Shown: positions 37,780 to 45,833, numbered from the stretch's first letter. The stretch: 51,997 nucleotides of DNA from Paenarthrobacter nicotinovorans (GCF_007670255.1 NZ_SZVS01000018.1:1-51997), one strand, 5' to 3'. Notes: generated from the sequence alone by a model not told the origin. A program made the numbers and translations.

Positions 37780-38169
37780 TTAGAGGTAGCTGCAGATGCG
37801 TTCGGGGTCGCAGGCTGCGGGGTCCCCTGCGGCCGCCGCGTCATGGAATTCGGCGACGGTTGCCCGGAGCGCTGTGAGTTCGGCGATTTGCGCATCGAGG
37901 TCGCGGAGCTGGCTGGCCAACAGATCCGTGACGTGTACGCAGGGGGCCTTCCCGTGGTCGCGGACGGAGAGGATGTCGCTGATCTGGGCCAGGGTCAGTC
38001 CGGCGGTGCGGCCGCGGCGGATGAATTCCAGTCGGCTGACCGTTTCCTCGGAGTAGTCGCGGTATCCGTTCGGGGCCCTGTCGGCGGCCGGCAGCAGGCC
38101 CCGGTCCTCGTAGAACCGCAGTGTCTTGGCGGTCAAGCCGGCCGCTGCGGCGGTTTCGCCAATGCGCAT
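37780..38169 (-). CDS. merR: MerR-family mercury-responsive regulator, 129 aa
   Basis: Begins MRIGETAAAAGLTAKTLRFYEDRGLLPAADRAPNGYRDY, the winged helix-turn-helix of MerR proteins, followed by a long dimer helix (LLASQLRDLDAQIAELTALRATVAEF). Metal-binding Cys are placed as in metal-sensing MerR members: one at the start of the dimer helix (APCVHV) and two near the end (ACDPERICSYL). It should bend and activate promoters with 19-20-base spacers when Hg(II) binds. Three matching operators are in the window: before merR, before merA and before the MerT-like gene. A start one codon earlier (38172) is also possible. Confidence 0.9.
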   Translation of the reverse strand: MRIGETAAAAGLTAKTLRFYEDRGLLPAADRAPNGYRDYSEETVSRLEFIRRGRTAGLTLAQISDILSVRDHGKAPCVHVTDLLASQLRDLDAQIAELTALRATVAEFHDAAAAGDPAACDPERICSYL

Positions 38170-38201
38170 CATGCACCTCTTCGTCCCGGGGAATTTCCCT
38201 C

Positions 38202-38229
38202 TTGACCTTCCAGTTTACTGGAAGGTCAA
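38202..38229. promoter_or_regulatory. MerR operator 1 (merR side)
   Basis: ACCTTCC-N8-GGAAGGT at 38205-38226, extended by TTG and CAA into a perfect 12-bp dyad around TTTA. It lies 33 bases upstream of merR and resembles classic MerR-family operators. Confidence 0.88.
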
Positions 38230-38343
38230 AGATGGGCATAGGAACAGGTGCGGGCCGCCCCGGACCGAGGGGAACTCATCTTTTTCGGCGGCATGAAGCC
38301 GGGATGGGGCTCCGCGCATGTATGCCGGCGATAAGTCCACCTC

Positions 38344-38375
38344 TTGACCTTCCCCTGTGGTGGAAGGTGCAGACT
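38344..38375 (+). promoter_or_regulatory. MerR-controlled promoter of merA
   Basis: TTGACC (38344-38349) begins the promoter, with the operator ACCTTCC-N8-GGAAGGT at 38347-38368 filling an overlong spacer of about 20 bases before CAGACT (38370-38375). This is the usual architecture of MerR-activated promoters. merA starts 74 bases further on. Confidence 0.85.
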
Positions 38376-38449
38376 GGGGTCGGACCCTTTCACGAGGCGC
38401 TGTTGTGGGTATTGCTGGACGGCGCTGCTGTACGACTTTGGAGGATTTG

Positions 38450-39892
38450 ATGTCTGAACCGACACCTGATTTTGATCTGGCCGTCATCGGCTCCGGCGGA
38501 GGGGCGTTCGCGGCTGCGATCCGGGCGACCAACCTGGGCAAGCGCGTGCTGATGATCGAGCGGTCCACCGTGGGCGGGACGTGTGTGAACACCGGCTGTG
38601 TTCCCTCCAAGGCGTTGTTGGCGGCGGCCGAGGCAAGGCACGTTGCCCTGGATGCGTCCGGACGGTTCCCGGGCATCAGCACCTCCGCCGGGGAAGTGGA
38701 CATGGCCGGGCTGATCGGCGGGAAGCGTTCCCTGGTGGAGACGATGCGGTCGGATAAATATGTGGACCTGATCGCGGACTACGGCTGGGAGCTGCGCCAG
38801 GGCAATGCCGTATTCGCCGGCAGCCAGGACGATCCGGTCCTCGAAATCACCGGGCAGGACGGTGCCCGGGAATCGGTCCGGGCGGCGCACTATCTGGTGG
38901 CCACCGGGTCGACCCCGTGGGCGCCGCCCATCGACGGGTTGGCGGACACGGGCTATTTGACCTCCACGACTGCGATGGAACTGGACGAGGTACCCGAGTC
39001 CCTGCTGGTTCTCGGTGGCGGGTACGTGGCGCTGGAACAGGCCCAACTCTTCGCCCGACTCGGGTCCAAAGTCACCATGCTGGTCCGCTCCCGCCTGGCC
39101 TCGGCCGAGGAACCCGAGGCCTCCCGGGCCCTGATGAGTGTCTTCGCCGACGAAGGAATCCGGGTAGTCCGCCGTGCGGCCGTGTCCTCCGTACGGACGG
39201 ACCCCGCCACCGGCGGGATCATTGCGACCGCGGCCGTTTCCGGCGGACAGGAGGAATTCCGGGGCGCCCGGCTGCTCGTCGCAACCGGCCGCCGACCGGT
39301 CACGGACGGACTGAATCTGGCCGCAGTCGGCGTCAAGACCGGGGACGGCGGCGAGATCCTGGTCAACAGCCAGCTGGCCAGCTCCAACGCACGGGTCTGG
39401 GCTGCCGGGGACGTGACCGGACACCGCGAATTCGTCTACGTCGCAGCCGCCCACGGCTCCCTGGCCGTCGACAACGCCTTCAACAACACCGGCCGCGAGG
39501 TCGACTACCGGCACCTGCCCCGCGTCACCTTCACCAGCCCCGCCCTGGCCGCGGTCGGCATGACCGATAAGGAAGCCAACGCGGCGGGCATCCGGTGCGA
39601 GTGCCGGGTCCTGCCCCTGGAATACGTGCCCCGCGCCCTGGTGAACAGGGACACCCGCGGCTTCATCAAGATCGTCGCCGACGCCTCCACCGGACGGATC
39701 GTGGGAATCACCGCCGTGGGCAAGGAAGCAGGAGACCTCGCCGCCGCCGGGGTCTACATCCTCGAAGCAGGCATGACCGTGGACCAAGTGGCGAACCTCT
39801 GGTCCCCGTACCTGACCATGGCCGAAGGGATCAAGATCGCCGCACAGTCCTTCACCACCGACATCTCCAAACTCTCTTGCTGCGCCTCCTGA
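38450..39892 (+). CDS. merA: Mercuric reductase MerA, 480 aa
   Basis: Flavin enzyme that reduces Hg(II) to volatile Hg(0) with NADPH. FAD-binding AVIGSGGGAFAAAIRA is at the start. The redox pair is Cys45 and Cys50 in GGTCVNTGCVPSK, NADPH-binding LVLGGGYVALEQAQLFARLG lies near residue 190, and the C-terminal Cys-Cys that hands over Hg is in KLSCCAS. There is no N-terminal MerP-like domain, as in other actinobacterial MerA. The ATG at 38450 has GGAGG 6 bases upstream. The promoter carries a MerR operator. It is the first gene of the plus-strand mer operon. Confidence 0.96.
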   Translation: MSEPTPDFDLAVIGSGGGAFAAAIRATNLGKRVLMIERSTVGGTCVNTGCVPSKALLAAAEARHVALDASGRFPGISTSAGEVDMAGLIGGKRSLVETMRSDKYVDLIADYGWELRQGNAVFAGSQDDPVLEITGQDGARESVRAAHYLVATGSTPWAPPIDGLADTGYLTSTTAMELDEVPESLLVLGGGYVALEQAQLFARLGSKVTMLVRSRLASAEEPEASRALMSVFADEGIRVVRRAAVSSVRTDPATGGIIATAAVSGGQEEFRGARLLVATGRRPVTDGLNLAAVGVKTGDGGEILVNSQLASSNARVWAAGDVTGHREFVYVAAAHGSLAVDNAFNNTGREVDYRHLPRVTFTSPALAAVGMTDKEANAAGIRCECRVLPLEYVPRALVNRDTRGFIKIVADASTGRIVGITAVGKEAGDLAAAGVYILEAGMTVDQVANLWSPYLTMAEGIKIAAQSFTTDISKLSCCAS

Positions 39893-39939
39893 CCCCTACC
39901 CTCAGCCTCACACCCAATCCCCAACAGAAGGGAAAAACG

Positions 39940-40605
39940 ATGACAAACAACATCAACCAGGTCACCGACCGCCTCGCCTCCTCCGAAACCAGCATGCAGC
40001 CCTGGCTGTGGCTGCCCCTACTGAAACTCCTCGCCCAGGGCGACCCGGTCGACGTCAATGACCTCACCGCTGCCACCGGCCGAACCACCGAGGAAATCCG
40101 CGCCTCACTGGAGACCATGGCCGACACCGAGTACGACGGGTCCGGGCGGATCATCGGGCAGGGTCTGACTCAGCGCCCCACCCAGCACCGCTTCGAAGTC
40201 GACGGCGAACAGCTCTACACCTGGTGCGCACTGGACACACTCATCTTCCCGACCCTCCTGGGTGGTTCCGCGCGGATCGAATCCGCCTACAAATCAACCG
40301 GAGCTCCCGTACGGGTGCGGGTCGACAAGGCCGGTGTGACAAGTGTTGAGCCGGCCACCGCCGTGGTCTCACTGGTCAATCCGGAGGACATGAGTTCTGT
40401 CCGCTCATCCTTTTGCAACCAGGTGCACTTCTTCGCCTCACCCGAAGAAGCGGAACCCTGGCTCATTAACCACCCCGACGGCACCGTCATCCCCGTCGAC
40501 GAGGCATACCGCCTGGCCTCCGCCATGGCCGAACAAATGCTCGCCGGCATCACCCCGCAGAACAGGACGAAACCGGACAACGGAGCACAAAGCTGCAGCT
40601 GCTAA
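39940..40605 (+). CDS. merB: Organomercurial lyase MerB, 221 aa
   Basis: Breaks the carbon-mercury bond of organomercurials. Catalytic residues fall at the classic numbers: Cys96 and Asp99 in YTWCALDTLIFP and Cys159 in SSFCNQVHFF. The N-terminal 80 residues include a winged-helix-like part (DVNDLTAATGRTTEEIRASLETM). An extra CSC at the C-terminus (AQSCSC) is unusual and could help pass Hg(II) to MerA. The ATG at 39940 has AGAAGGG upstream, 47 bases after merA, so it is co-transcribed. Confidence 0.95.
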   Translation: MTNNINQVTDRLASSETSMQPWLWLPLLKLLAQGDPVDVNDLTAATGRTTEEIRASLETMADTEYDGSGRIIGQGLTQRPTQHRFEVDGEQLYTWCALDTLIFPTLLGGSARIESAYKSTGAPVRVRVDKAGVTSVEPATAVVSLVNPEDMSSVRSSFCNQVHFFASPEEAEPWLINHPDGTVIPVDEAYRLASAMAEQMLAGITPQNRTKPDNGAQSCSC

Positions 40606-40664
40606 CACCCACCGCCCCGACGCCCTCCCCTATCCCGGACCCGCCGAAAGGCCACCCCTCACGC

Positions 40665-41288
40665 ATGAAACAGCGTTGGATGACCCTGCCCGCCGCCGCC
40701 CTGTCAGCGCTGGCTCTGGCCGGGTGTTCCGGTGCCCCGACGTCTTCGGCACCGGGGACAACCCCGGCCCCGACCGCTTCGGCCACTCCTACGGGACCGT
40801 CCGTACCCACATGGGGCCTGGATCCGGCCAGCGCTGCCGGGCGGATCCAGGCCGCAGGGCTGCCTGTCCTGACGGCCGAGGGGACGGCGGAGCATTTTCA
40901 TGCCCATCTTGACGTGGTCGTGCACGGGAAACCCGTGACGGTTCCGGAGGGCATCGGGATTACTCTCGGCCCGGACGGTAAACCCAATGGAATATCCTCC
41001 CTGCACACCCATGACACCTCCGGGATAATCCACATCGAGGCGCCCACGGTAGGCCAGCGCTATACCCTGGGCCAGGTTCTCCAAGAATGGGGAATGCTCG
41101 GCGGCACCGGATGTATCGGCCCCGAATGCAGTTCAGAAGCGGGCAAGTGGACGGTGTACGTCAACGGAAAGGCCAAGACATGGGGTCTGACGGAAGTTGT
41201 CCTGGCTGCCCATGACGAGATCGCGCTGGTATACGGGAACGAAGTGGCCATGATCCAGCCGAAATACGCGTTCCCGCCCGGCCTCTGA
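40665..41288 (+). CDS. His-rich lipoprotein in the mer operon, 207 aa
   Basis: Lipoprotein signal with lipobox LAGC (Cys21) and a Thr/Pro/Ser-rich linker to about residue 50. The folded part contains AEHFHAHLDVVVHGKPVTVPEGIGI and ISSLHTHDTSGIIHIEAP, that is H-x-H and H-x-H-D pairs suited to metal binding, then two Cys in GTGCIGPECSS. I know the H-x-H-L-D and LHTHD blocks from actinobacterial secreted domains, but not a function. It lies between merB and the second reductase, so a metal-binding role outside the membrane is plausible and inferred. Confidence 0.7.
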   Translation: MKQRWMTLPAAALSALALAGCSGAPTSSAPGTTPAPTASATPTGPSVPTWGLDPASAAGRIQAAGLPVLTAEGTAEHFHAHLDVVVHGKPVTVPEGIGITLGPDGKPNGISSLHTHDTSGIIHIEAPTVGQRYTLGQVLQEWGMLGGTGCIGPECSSEAGKWTVYVNGKAKTWGLTEVVLAAHDEIALVYGNEVAMIQPKYAFPPGL

Positions 41289-41449
41289 ACGACAAGTGCC
41301 TCCAGCAACCACCGCCCGCAACCTTTCCGCACCGGCATGAGACCGGGGAGAAGACCCTACACAGCGGCTAACATCCTCCGCGGGAACCGGGCCCTTGCGG
41401 GACGCTCGACCAGAACCTGAACGGCCAATGACGATTGAAGGGACAAACG

Positions 41450-42799
41450 ATGAGCGAACATTTCGATGTGGCAGTGCTGGGGATGGGACCTGGCGGGGAA
41501 GTCGCCGCGGGCCGTCTGCTGAAGGCCGGGAAGAAGGTCGTTGTTATCGAGCGCGAGCTCATCGGCGGGGAATGCGCGTACTGGGCCTGCGTGCCGTCCA
41601 AGACCGTGCTCAGGCCACCCGAGGTCCGCACGGAAGCGCACCGGGCGGCCGGGGTGTCGGGGGCGGAGCTGGACTGGCCCGAAACCAGCGACTACCGCGA
41701 TTACATGATCAGGCATCTTGATGACAAGGCCCAGATCGAGGGGTACGCCCGCCACGGTGCGGTGGTCATCAAAGAGGAAGCCCGGATTACCGGCCCGGAA
41801 CGGATCCGGGCCGGCGACCGGGAACTGAGCGCGGAACACATCATCATCGCGACTGGCTCCGACCCGGTCATCCCGGCTCTGGAGGGCCTGGATCAGATCA
41901 CGGCCTGGACAAACCGGGAAACCTATACGGCCACGACCCTCCCGCAGCGCGCTGTCATCGTCGGCGGCAGCGCCGTCGGAATTGAGACGGCCACGTTCCT
42001 GGCCAGCTTCGGAGTCAAGGTCACCCTGATCCACCGCGGGGACCGGCTCCTGGAACGCGAAGAACCCCGCGCGGGTGAACTGGCTCGCAAATACCTGCCC
42101 GAAGCCGGGATCGACATCCGCCTCGGAGTCAACGCCCGCCGCGGCCGTCGTGCAGGCGGGCAGAGCGTCCTTGACCTCGACGACGGCACCGAGGTGGCGG
42201 CCGACGTCTTCATCTTCGCCACCGGCCGCACCCCGCGCACCCAGGACCTGGGCTTCGAACAGGCGGGAGTGGTCCTGGGCGACCGCGGGCAGGTACAGGT
42301 CGATGAACACTGCCGGGCCGGCGAGAACGTGTGGGCGATCGGGGACGTCACCGGCATCATGCCCTTCACCCACGTCGCGAAATACCAGGGCCGTATCGCG
42401 GCCGACGCCATTCTCGGCAAACCCCGGAAGGCCTTCTACGAGGGCATTCCCCGGGTAGTGTTCGCCGACCCGGAAATCGCCGCAGCCGGCCTCACCCAAG
42501 CCCGGGCAGACCAGCAGGGACTGAACACCACAGCGACGGAAATCGACCTCGCCGCAGCCATCACCCGGCCCTGGACCTACGAACGGGATCCCCGCGGACA
42601 CCTCGGGCTTTTGGCCGACACCGACCGCAAGGTCCTGATCGGCGCCTGGGCAGTGGCCCCGATGGCCGGGGAATGGATACACCAGGCCTCCCTGGCCATC
42701 CGCGCCCGGATCCCCATCGACACCCTGCGGGACCAGGTCGCCCAGTACCCGACCTACAACGAGGCCTACCAGGCCGCCCTGGACACACTCGACATCTAG
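41450..42799 (+). CDS. Second MerA-like flavin disulfide reductase, 449 aa
   Basis: Pyridine nucleotide-disulfide oxidoreductase. FAD-binding VAVLGMGPGGEVAAGRLLKAG is at the start, the redox pair is Cys42 and Cys47 in GGECAYWACVPSK, NAD(P)H-binding IVGGSAVGIETATFLASFG is near residue 170, and the dimer-interface block QVAQYPTYNEAYQAAL ends the protein. It lacks the C-terminal Cys-Cys of MerA, and the aromatic residues in ECAYWAC differ from TCVNTGC, so it is not an obvious mercuric reductase. It may reduce a thiol carrier or support the operon otherwise. The ATG at 41450 has GAAGGGA upstream; it is expected to be under MerR control. Confidence 0.82.
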   Translation: MSEHFDVAVLGMGPGGEVAAGRLLKAGKKVVVIERELIGGECAYWACVPSKTVLRPPEVRTEAHRAAGVSGAELDWPETSDYRDYMIRHLDDKAQIEGYARHGAVVIKEEARITGPERIRAGDRELSAEHIIIATGSDPVIPALEGLDQITAWTNRETYTATTLPQRAVIVGGSAVGIETATFLASFGVKVTLIHRGDRLLEREEPRAGELARKYLPEAGIDIRLGVNARRGRRAGGQSVLDLDDGTEVAADVFIFATGRTPRTQDLGFEQAGVVLGDRGQVQVDEHCRAGENVWAIGDVTGIMPFTHVAKYQGRIAADAILGKPRKAFYEGIPRVVFADPEIAAAGLTQARADQQGLNTTATEIDLAAAITRPWTYERDPRGHLGLLADTDRKVLIGAWAVAPMAGEWIHQASLAIRARIPIDTLRDQVAQYPTYNEAYQAALDTLDI

Positions 42800-42880
42800 C
42801 CACCGCACACACCCCAAAGGTTGTTGCCTGCCTCCGGGGAATCCGGGATTACACGATTGCCACCAAGGGAGAAGGCCATC

Positions 42881-43387
42881 ATGAAAGCCACTGAAGCATT
42901 CGAAGACCTGGTCACCGCCTGGGTCGCCGGCTACGTCGGGACCAAGGCCATGGAACCGGTGAGCATGAAACTCTACGAACTGGAATCCGCACAGGACCGG
43001 GCCCGGGAAGACGCCGCCCGGCCGGGTCCGCCGTATGAGCTGGCAGCGAAGAAAATCTTCGGTGCCGCCGGGATACGGCTGGAAGGAAAAGCGCTGGAGC
43101 GCGCTTCGTTGTTCATGCATTACGGTCTCGCGCTGAGCTGGTCGCCCCTGTATGTGCTGCTGCGCCGCAGCACAGGCATGGGAGTGGTCGCCGCCGGCCT
43201 CGCCACGGGCACGGCGATGTCGTTGATCGCCGATGAAGTGCTGACACCCTTGGCCGGGTTCAGCGCCCCGAATCGCGCCTACCCGCTGGTCACGCATCTG
43301 CGCGGCTTTGCCGCCCACCAGGTGTTCGGGCTCGCCGTAGCCGCAACCTGCGAGACGCTCTGGGCACTGCGGGGCCGCCGACCGTGA
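42881..43387 (+). CDS. DUF1440/YagU-like membrane protein, 168 aa
   Basis: Starts MKATEAFEDLVTAWVAGYVGTKAMEPVSMKLYELE, where the helix with GYVGTKAMEPV is like the first part of DUF1440/YagU proteins. Then follow three more hydrophobic segments (LFMHYGLALSWSPLYVLL, MGVVAAGLATGTAMSLIADEV, HQVFGLAVAATCETLWALRG). Function unknown. The ATG at 42881 has GGGAGAAGG upstream; the frame before it is not coding. It is the last gene of the plus-strand mer operon, ending before a hairpin shared with the converging operon. Confidence 0.65.
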   Translation: MKATEAFEDLVTAWVAGYVGTKAMEPVSMKLYELESAQDRAREDAARPGPPYELAAKKIFGAAGIRLEGKALERASLFMHYGLALSWSPLYVLLRRSTGMGVVAAGLATGTAMSLIADEVLTPLAGFSAPNRAYPLVTHLRGFAAHQVFGLAVAATCETLWALRGRRP

Positions 43388-43442
43388 TCTTCCCCGACGG
43401 TCTCGAACCCAAGCTCAGCTGACTGCCGGCCGGGGGCTCGAC

Positions 43443-43489
43443 GGCGCCGGGGTCCAGGTGTGTTCATCAAACCGCTTTGCCCCGGCGCC
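43443..43489. terminator. Hairpin between converging mer operons
   Basis: GGCGCCGGGG (43443-43452) and CCCCGGCGCC (43480-43489) are perfect 10-bp arms around a 27-base loop, midway between two convergent operons. It probably stops transcription from both sides. Confidence 0.5.
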
Positions 43490-43503
43490 TCCGTGTTCCG
43501 CCG

Positions 43504-44481
43504 TCAGGCTGGCGGGACGTCATGTGATGCAGGGGTCGTGCGGTTCAGGTCCGCGGCGGAGTGGTTGGCGGCATTTACATGCGGTTCGGCTGCGGGTGCG
43601 CAGCAGTCCTCTTGAGGTTCCTTCGGCGCCTGCCCGTCGGTGCGCCTGCGTGTCCCGAGGGCCGCGAGCAGCACGGCCGCGGCGAGGGAGAGGGCGAGAA
43701 CCGCGATGATGGCGGTATTGGCCCCGATGAACCCGGTCACTGCCGAAGATACGACGTTCATCCCTCCGGCGATGCCCTGATTGGGGCGGCCTGTAGCCAG
43801 CGCGGGCGCCCAGTAAGCGACAAGGTAGGCGCCGGAAAGTACGAGTACGGCTCCGGCGACCCGGGGCAGGTAGCGTGAGGCCCGGTGCAGTCCTTTGGCC
43901 AAGGCTCCGCTGGCCAGTGCCGAGGAGAGCGCCAGCAGGATCAGGACCATGCTCGCCCCTCCGGCGTAGGCCACGAAGACCGAAACCAGGGCTGTGATGC
44001 TGTTCGCTGCCAGGGCCTGGGCGATGACTGCCAGCAGCACCGCCAGGGTGCAGGAGAGCGAGGCGACGGCGTAGGCGGCTCCGAAGGCGATCATCGAGCC
44101 CGGACCGCGACCAGGCCGGTTGATCCGGTTCGAGTTCAGGGCCAGCCCCACGCGCCGGCCGGCGAGCATCGCGATGCCGACTCCGGCGAGCAGGACCCCG
44201 ATCAGGACGGCCACCCATGGGACGGCGCCGATGATGCTGCGCAGCCCGAAAGCAACGAGCAGTCCGGTAATGGTGAAGATCCCGGCGAATCCGAGGCTGA
44301 CCAGGGCCCCTGCGCCGAGGCCGCTGAGGGCTCGGCGGAGCAGTCCCGGACCTGCGGAGCCGGTGGCGGTGTCGTCCCGGCCGATGTAGTAGGCCAAGAA
44401 AGCCGGAAGCATGGCGAATCCGCAGGGGTTCACGGTCGAAAGCATGCCGGCGCCGAATGCGAAGGCGAGTGTTCCAGTCAT
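43504..44481 (-). CDS. CcdA/DsbD-like membrane electron carrier with Cys-Cys tail, 325 aa
   Basis: Carries electrons across the membrane in CcdA-type proteins. Six to eight helices are seen. The first has MLSTVNPCGFAMLPAFLAYYIG (the NPC-x-P motif) and the fourth has AVASLSCTLAVLL, giving the two Cys that form the working pair. After the membrane part, a hydrophilic tail carries DCCAPAAEPHVNAANHS, a Cys-Cys followed by His residues, which could bind Hg(II). It is downstream of the CGPC thioredoxin-like lipoprotein, its natural partner, and of a MerT-like gene with a MerR operator. The ATG at 44481 has GGAGG upstream. Confidence 0.85.
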   Translation of the reverse strand: MTGTLAFAFGAGMLSTVNPCGFAMLPAFLAYYIGRDDTATGSAGPGLLRRALSGLGAGALVSLGFAGIFTITGLLVAFGLRSIIGAVPWVAVLIGVLLAGVGIAMLAGRRVGLALNSNRINRPGRGPGSMIAFGAAYAVASLSCTLAVLLAVIAQALAANSITALVSVFVAYAGGASMVLILLALSSALASGALAKGLHRASRYLPRVAGAVLVLSGAYLVAYWAPALATGRPNQGIAGGMNVVSSAVTGFIGANTAIIAVLALSLAAAVLLAALGTRRRTDGQAPKEPQEDCCAPAAEPHVNAANHSAADLNRTTPASHDVPPA

Positions 44482-44494
44482 TTGGCGTTGCCTC

Positions 44495-45088
44495 CTACGA
44501 GCCGGCGGCCGCGAGGGCCTTGGCAGTTTCGTCGGCGGAGGGATCGACGCCGCGGAAGATTTCCTTACCTGACGAGTTCAGGACGACCGTCGTCCCGAGG
44601 GAATCGACGTTGAAGTGTTTCAACAGGGTCCCGTCGTCCCGCACCATCGTGACCGGCGGGTTGCCGAGAGAGGCGATGAACTGGTTCAGGACCTCGGTCG
44701 GCTCGCTGGGATCAAGATCGACGGTCACGGCCTGCGCGCCTGGGGCGGCCTTGGCCAGGGCAGAGGCAGCATTCTTCACCCCGGTGGCGCATGGGCCGCA
44801 GGAGGCGGTAAAGAAATAGATGACAGTCGGTTTACCCGTCGGAAGCGTCAGCGGCGAGCCGTTAAGGGTCTTCACCGAGACAGACGCAACCGCGGACCCC
44901 GAACCGGTGCCGGCGCTTGAGGAAGCCGCTGCACTCGGCGGTGCGCCTGCGCCGGTAGTCGAGCCGCAGCCGGCGAGCAGTATTGCGGTCAGCAGCGCGC
45001 CCATCAGTGCACCTGCGCGTGCTGCGGGCCGCTGGCGCGGGTGTTGCCGTGTCGGACGGGTTGCTGACGGTGATGTGGAAGTGGTCAT
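44495..45088 (-). CDS. Thioredoxin/TlpA-like lipoprotein with CGPC, 197 aa
   Basis: Lipoprotein signal with lipobox LAGC (Cys41), a Ser/Gly/Ala-rich linker, and a thioredoxin-fold domain from about residue 70. Its active site is TASCGPC (Cys97, Cys100) and the later NPPVTMV supplies the cis-proline. It should act outside the membrane as a reducing protein kept active by the CcdA-like protein encoded next. It overlaps the MerT-like gene by 4 bases. In a MerR-controlled operon it may reduce or relay Hg(II)-bound thiols, replacing the MerP protein missing here; this is inference. Confidence 0.88.
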   Translation of the reverse strand: MTTSTSPSATRPTRQHPRQRPAARAGALMGALLTAILLAGCGSTTGAGAPPSAAASSSAGTGSGSAVASVSVKTLNGSPLTLPTGKPTVIYFFTASCGPCATGVKNAASALAKAAPGAQAVTVDLDPSEPTEVLNQFIASLGNPPVTMVRDDGTLLKHFNVDSLGTTVVLNSSGKEIFRGVDPSADETAKALAAAGS

Positions 45089-45483
45089 GGGCGGCTGTTC
45101 CTTCCGTTCGTGGATGAAGTGTCCCGGCTTTCCGGTTTCTGCGCGGAAGCGTTGGCCCCGGTCTTCCGGGGGTCACAGCAGTCAGCCATCTTCGGGGCAC
45201 GAGCCTCAGCAGCGGATGACCCGCCCTCGGATTGCCCGCCCGGTACTTCATTTGCCCGCGCACGGGCGCGGCGGCGGCTCACAGTAAACGCGACGGCTCC
45301 CGCAACAACGAGCGCACCGATTGCGAGGACGGCAGGATTTCCAATCACCCCGCCCGCCAAGGCGAGACCACCCCCTGCGATCAGAACCGGGCCGGCACAA
45401 CAGATAACGGCCAGGGTAACGGCCCCGACGGCGAACAAAATGCCCCGGATTCCCCCCGAAGGGGCGGACGGACGATTAGACAT
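45085..45483 (-). CDS. MerT/MerF-like mercury transport protein, 132 aa
   Basis: Two membrane helices. The first carries a vicinal Cys pair, Cys28-Cys29 in TLAVICCAGPVLIAGGGLALAG, the mark of MerT and MerF, where it takes Hg(II) into the membrane. The second is AVLAIGALVVAGAVAFTV. A basic stretch and a hydrophilic tail follow, with another pair, Cys102-Cys103 in MADCCDP, presumably cytoplasmic and able to pass Hg(II) to MerA. The ATG at 45483 has GAGGAG 8 bases upstream; the frame upstream crosses the MerR operator and is rejected. It is the first gene of the converging mer operon. Confidence 0.85.
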   Translation of the reverse strand: MSNRPSAPSGGIRGILFAVGAVTLAVICCAGPVLIAGGGLALAGGVIGNPAVLAIGALVVAGAVAFTVSRRRARARANEVPGGQSEGGSSAAEARAPKMADCCDPRKTGANASAQKPESRDTSSTNGRNSRP

Positions 45484-45526
45484 ACGATTACTCCTCAAGA
45501 ATGAAAACAATCTCCTGAAACCAGTG

Positions 45527-45554
45527 TCGACCTTCCACCAGAGGGGAAGGTCAA
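45527..45554 (-). promoter_or_regulatory. MerR operator of the merT-like operon
   Basis: ACCTTCC-N8-GGAAGGT, reading on the minus strand, lies at 45530-45551, with TTGACC at 45549-45554. Seven of the eight spacer bases equal those of the merA operator (CCTCTGGT against CCTGTGGT). It places the MerT-like, thioredoxin-like and CcdA-like genes under MerR. Confidence 0.86.
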
Positions 45555-45664
45555 GCCTCCCCATGGAGCAGTCAGCGATCCGGGTAAGTTTGTGGCCCTG
45601 ACAGGTGGCTCTCATCCGTCCTTGGTCTCTGCACACTTGCAGTCGTGCCACCGCGGGGACGGCT

Positions 45665-45702
45665 AGTGCAGACGACTTCGGATATTAAGTGCAGACGACT
45701 TC
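45665..45702. repeat. 15-bp direct repeat at the edge of the mer block
   Basis: AGTGCAGACGACTTC occurs at 45665-45679 and again at 45688-45702, 23 bases apart. It lies in the 350-base gap between the mer operon and the mobilisation genes, otherwise empty apart from the MerR site. Repeats like this can be ends of a lost mobile element; none is recognised. Confidence 0.7.
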
Positions 45703-45833
45703 TGAAAATGACAGCTGAACTGGTCGGAACACCGGCGTGTCTTGTCTGATGACCCGTGTCCGTTATCTATGTATCGGAAGCAGCGTTTGCGTTACATTCG
45801 GGCCTGGCTTTGCTCGAATGATGACTAGCAGCG

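Noticed and set aside
38232..38450. A plus-strand frame from 38232 that ends over the merA start codon
   Set aside because: It runs through the MerR-controlled promoter, so most of it lies upstream of the expected transcript start, and it has no ribosome site.
38390..39787. A 465-codon minus-strand frame across merA
   Set aside because: Shadow of merA; composition is Gly/Asp/Val-rich in the manner of antisense translations and it has no good start.
41357..43318. A 653-codon open frame on the minus strand
   Set aside because: It lies antisense to the second flavin reductase and the YagU-like gene, whose protein motifs are clear. Long antisense frames are expected in GC-rich DNA with this codon use, and the antisense product has no recognisable fold.
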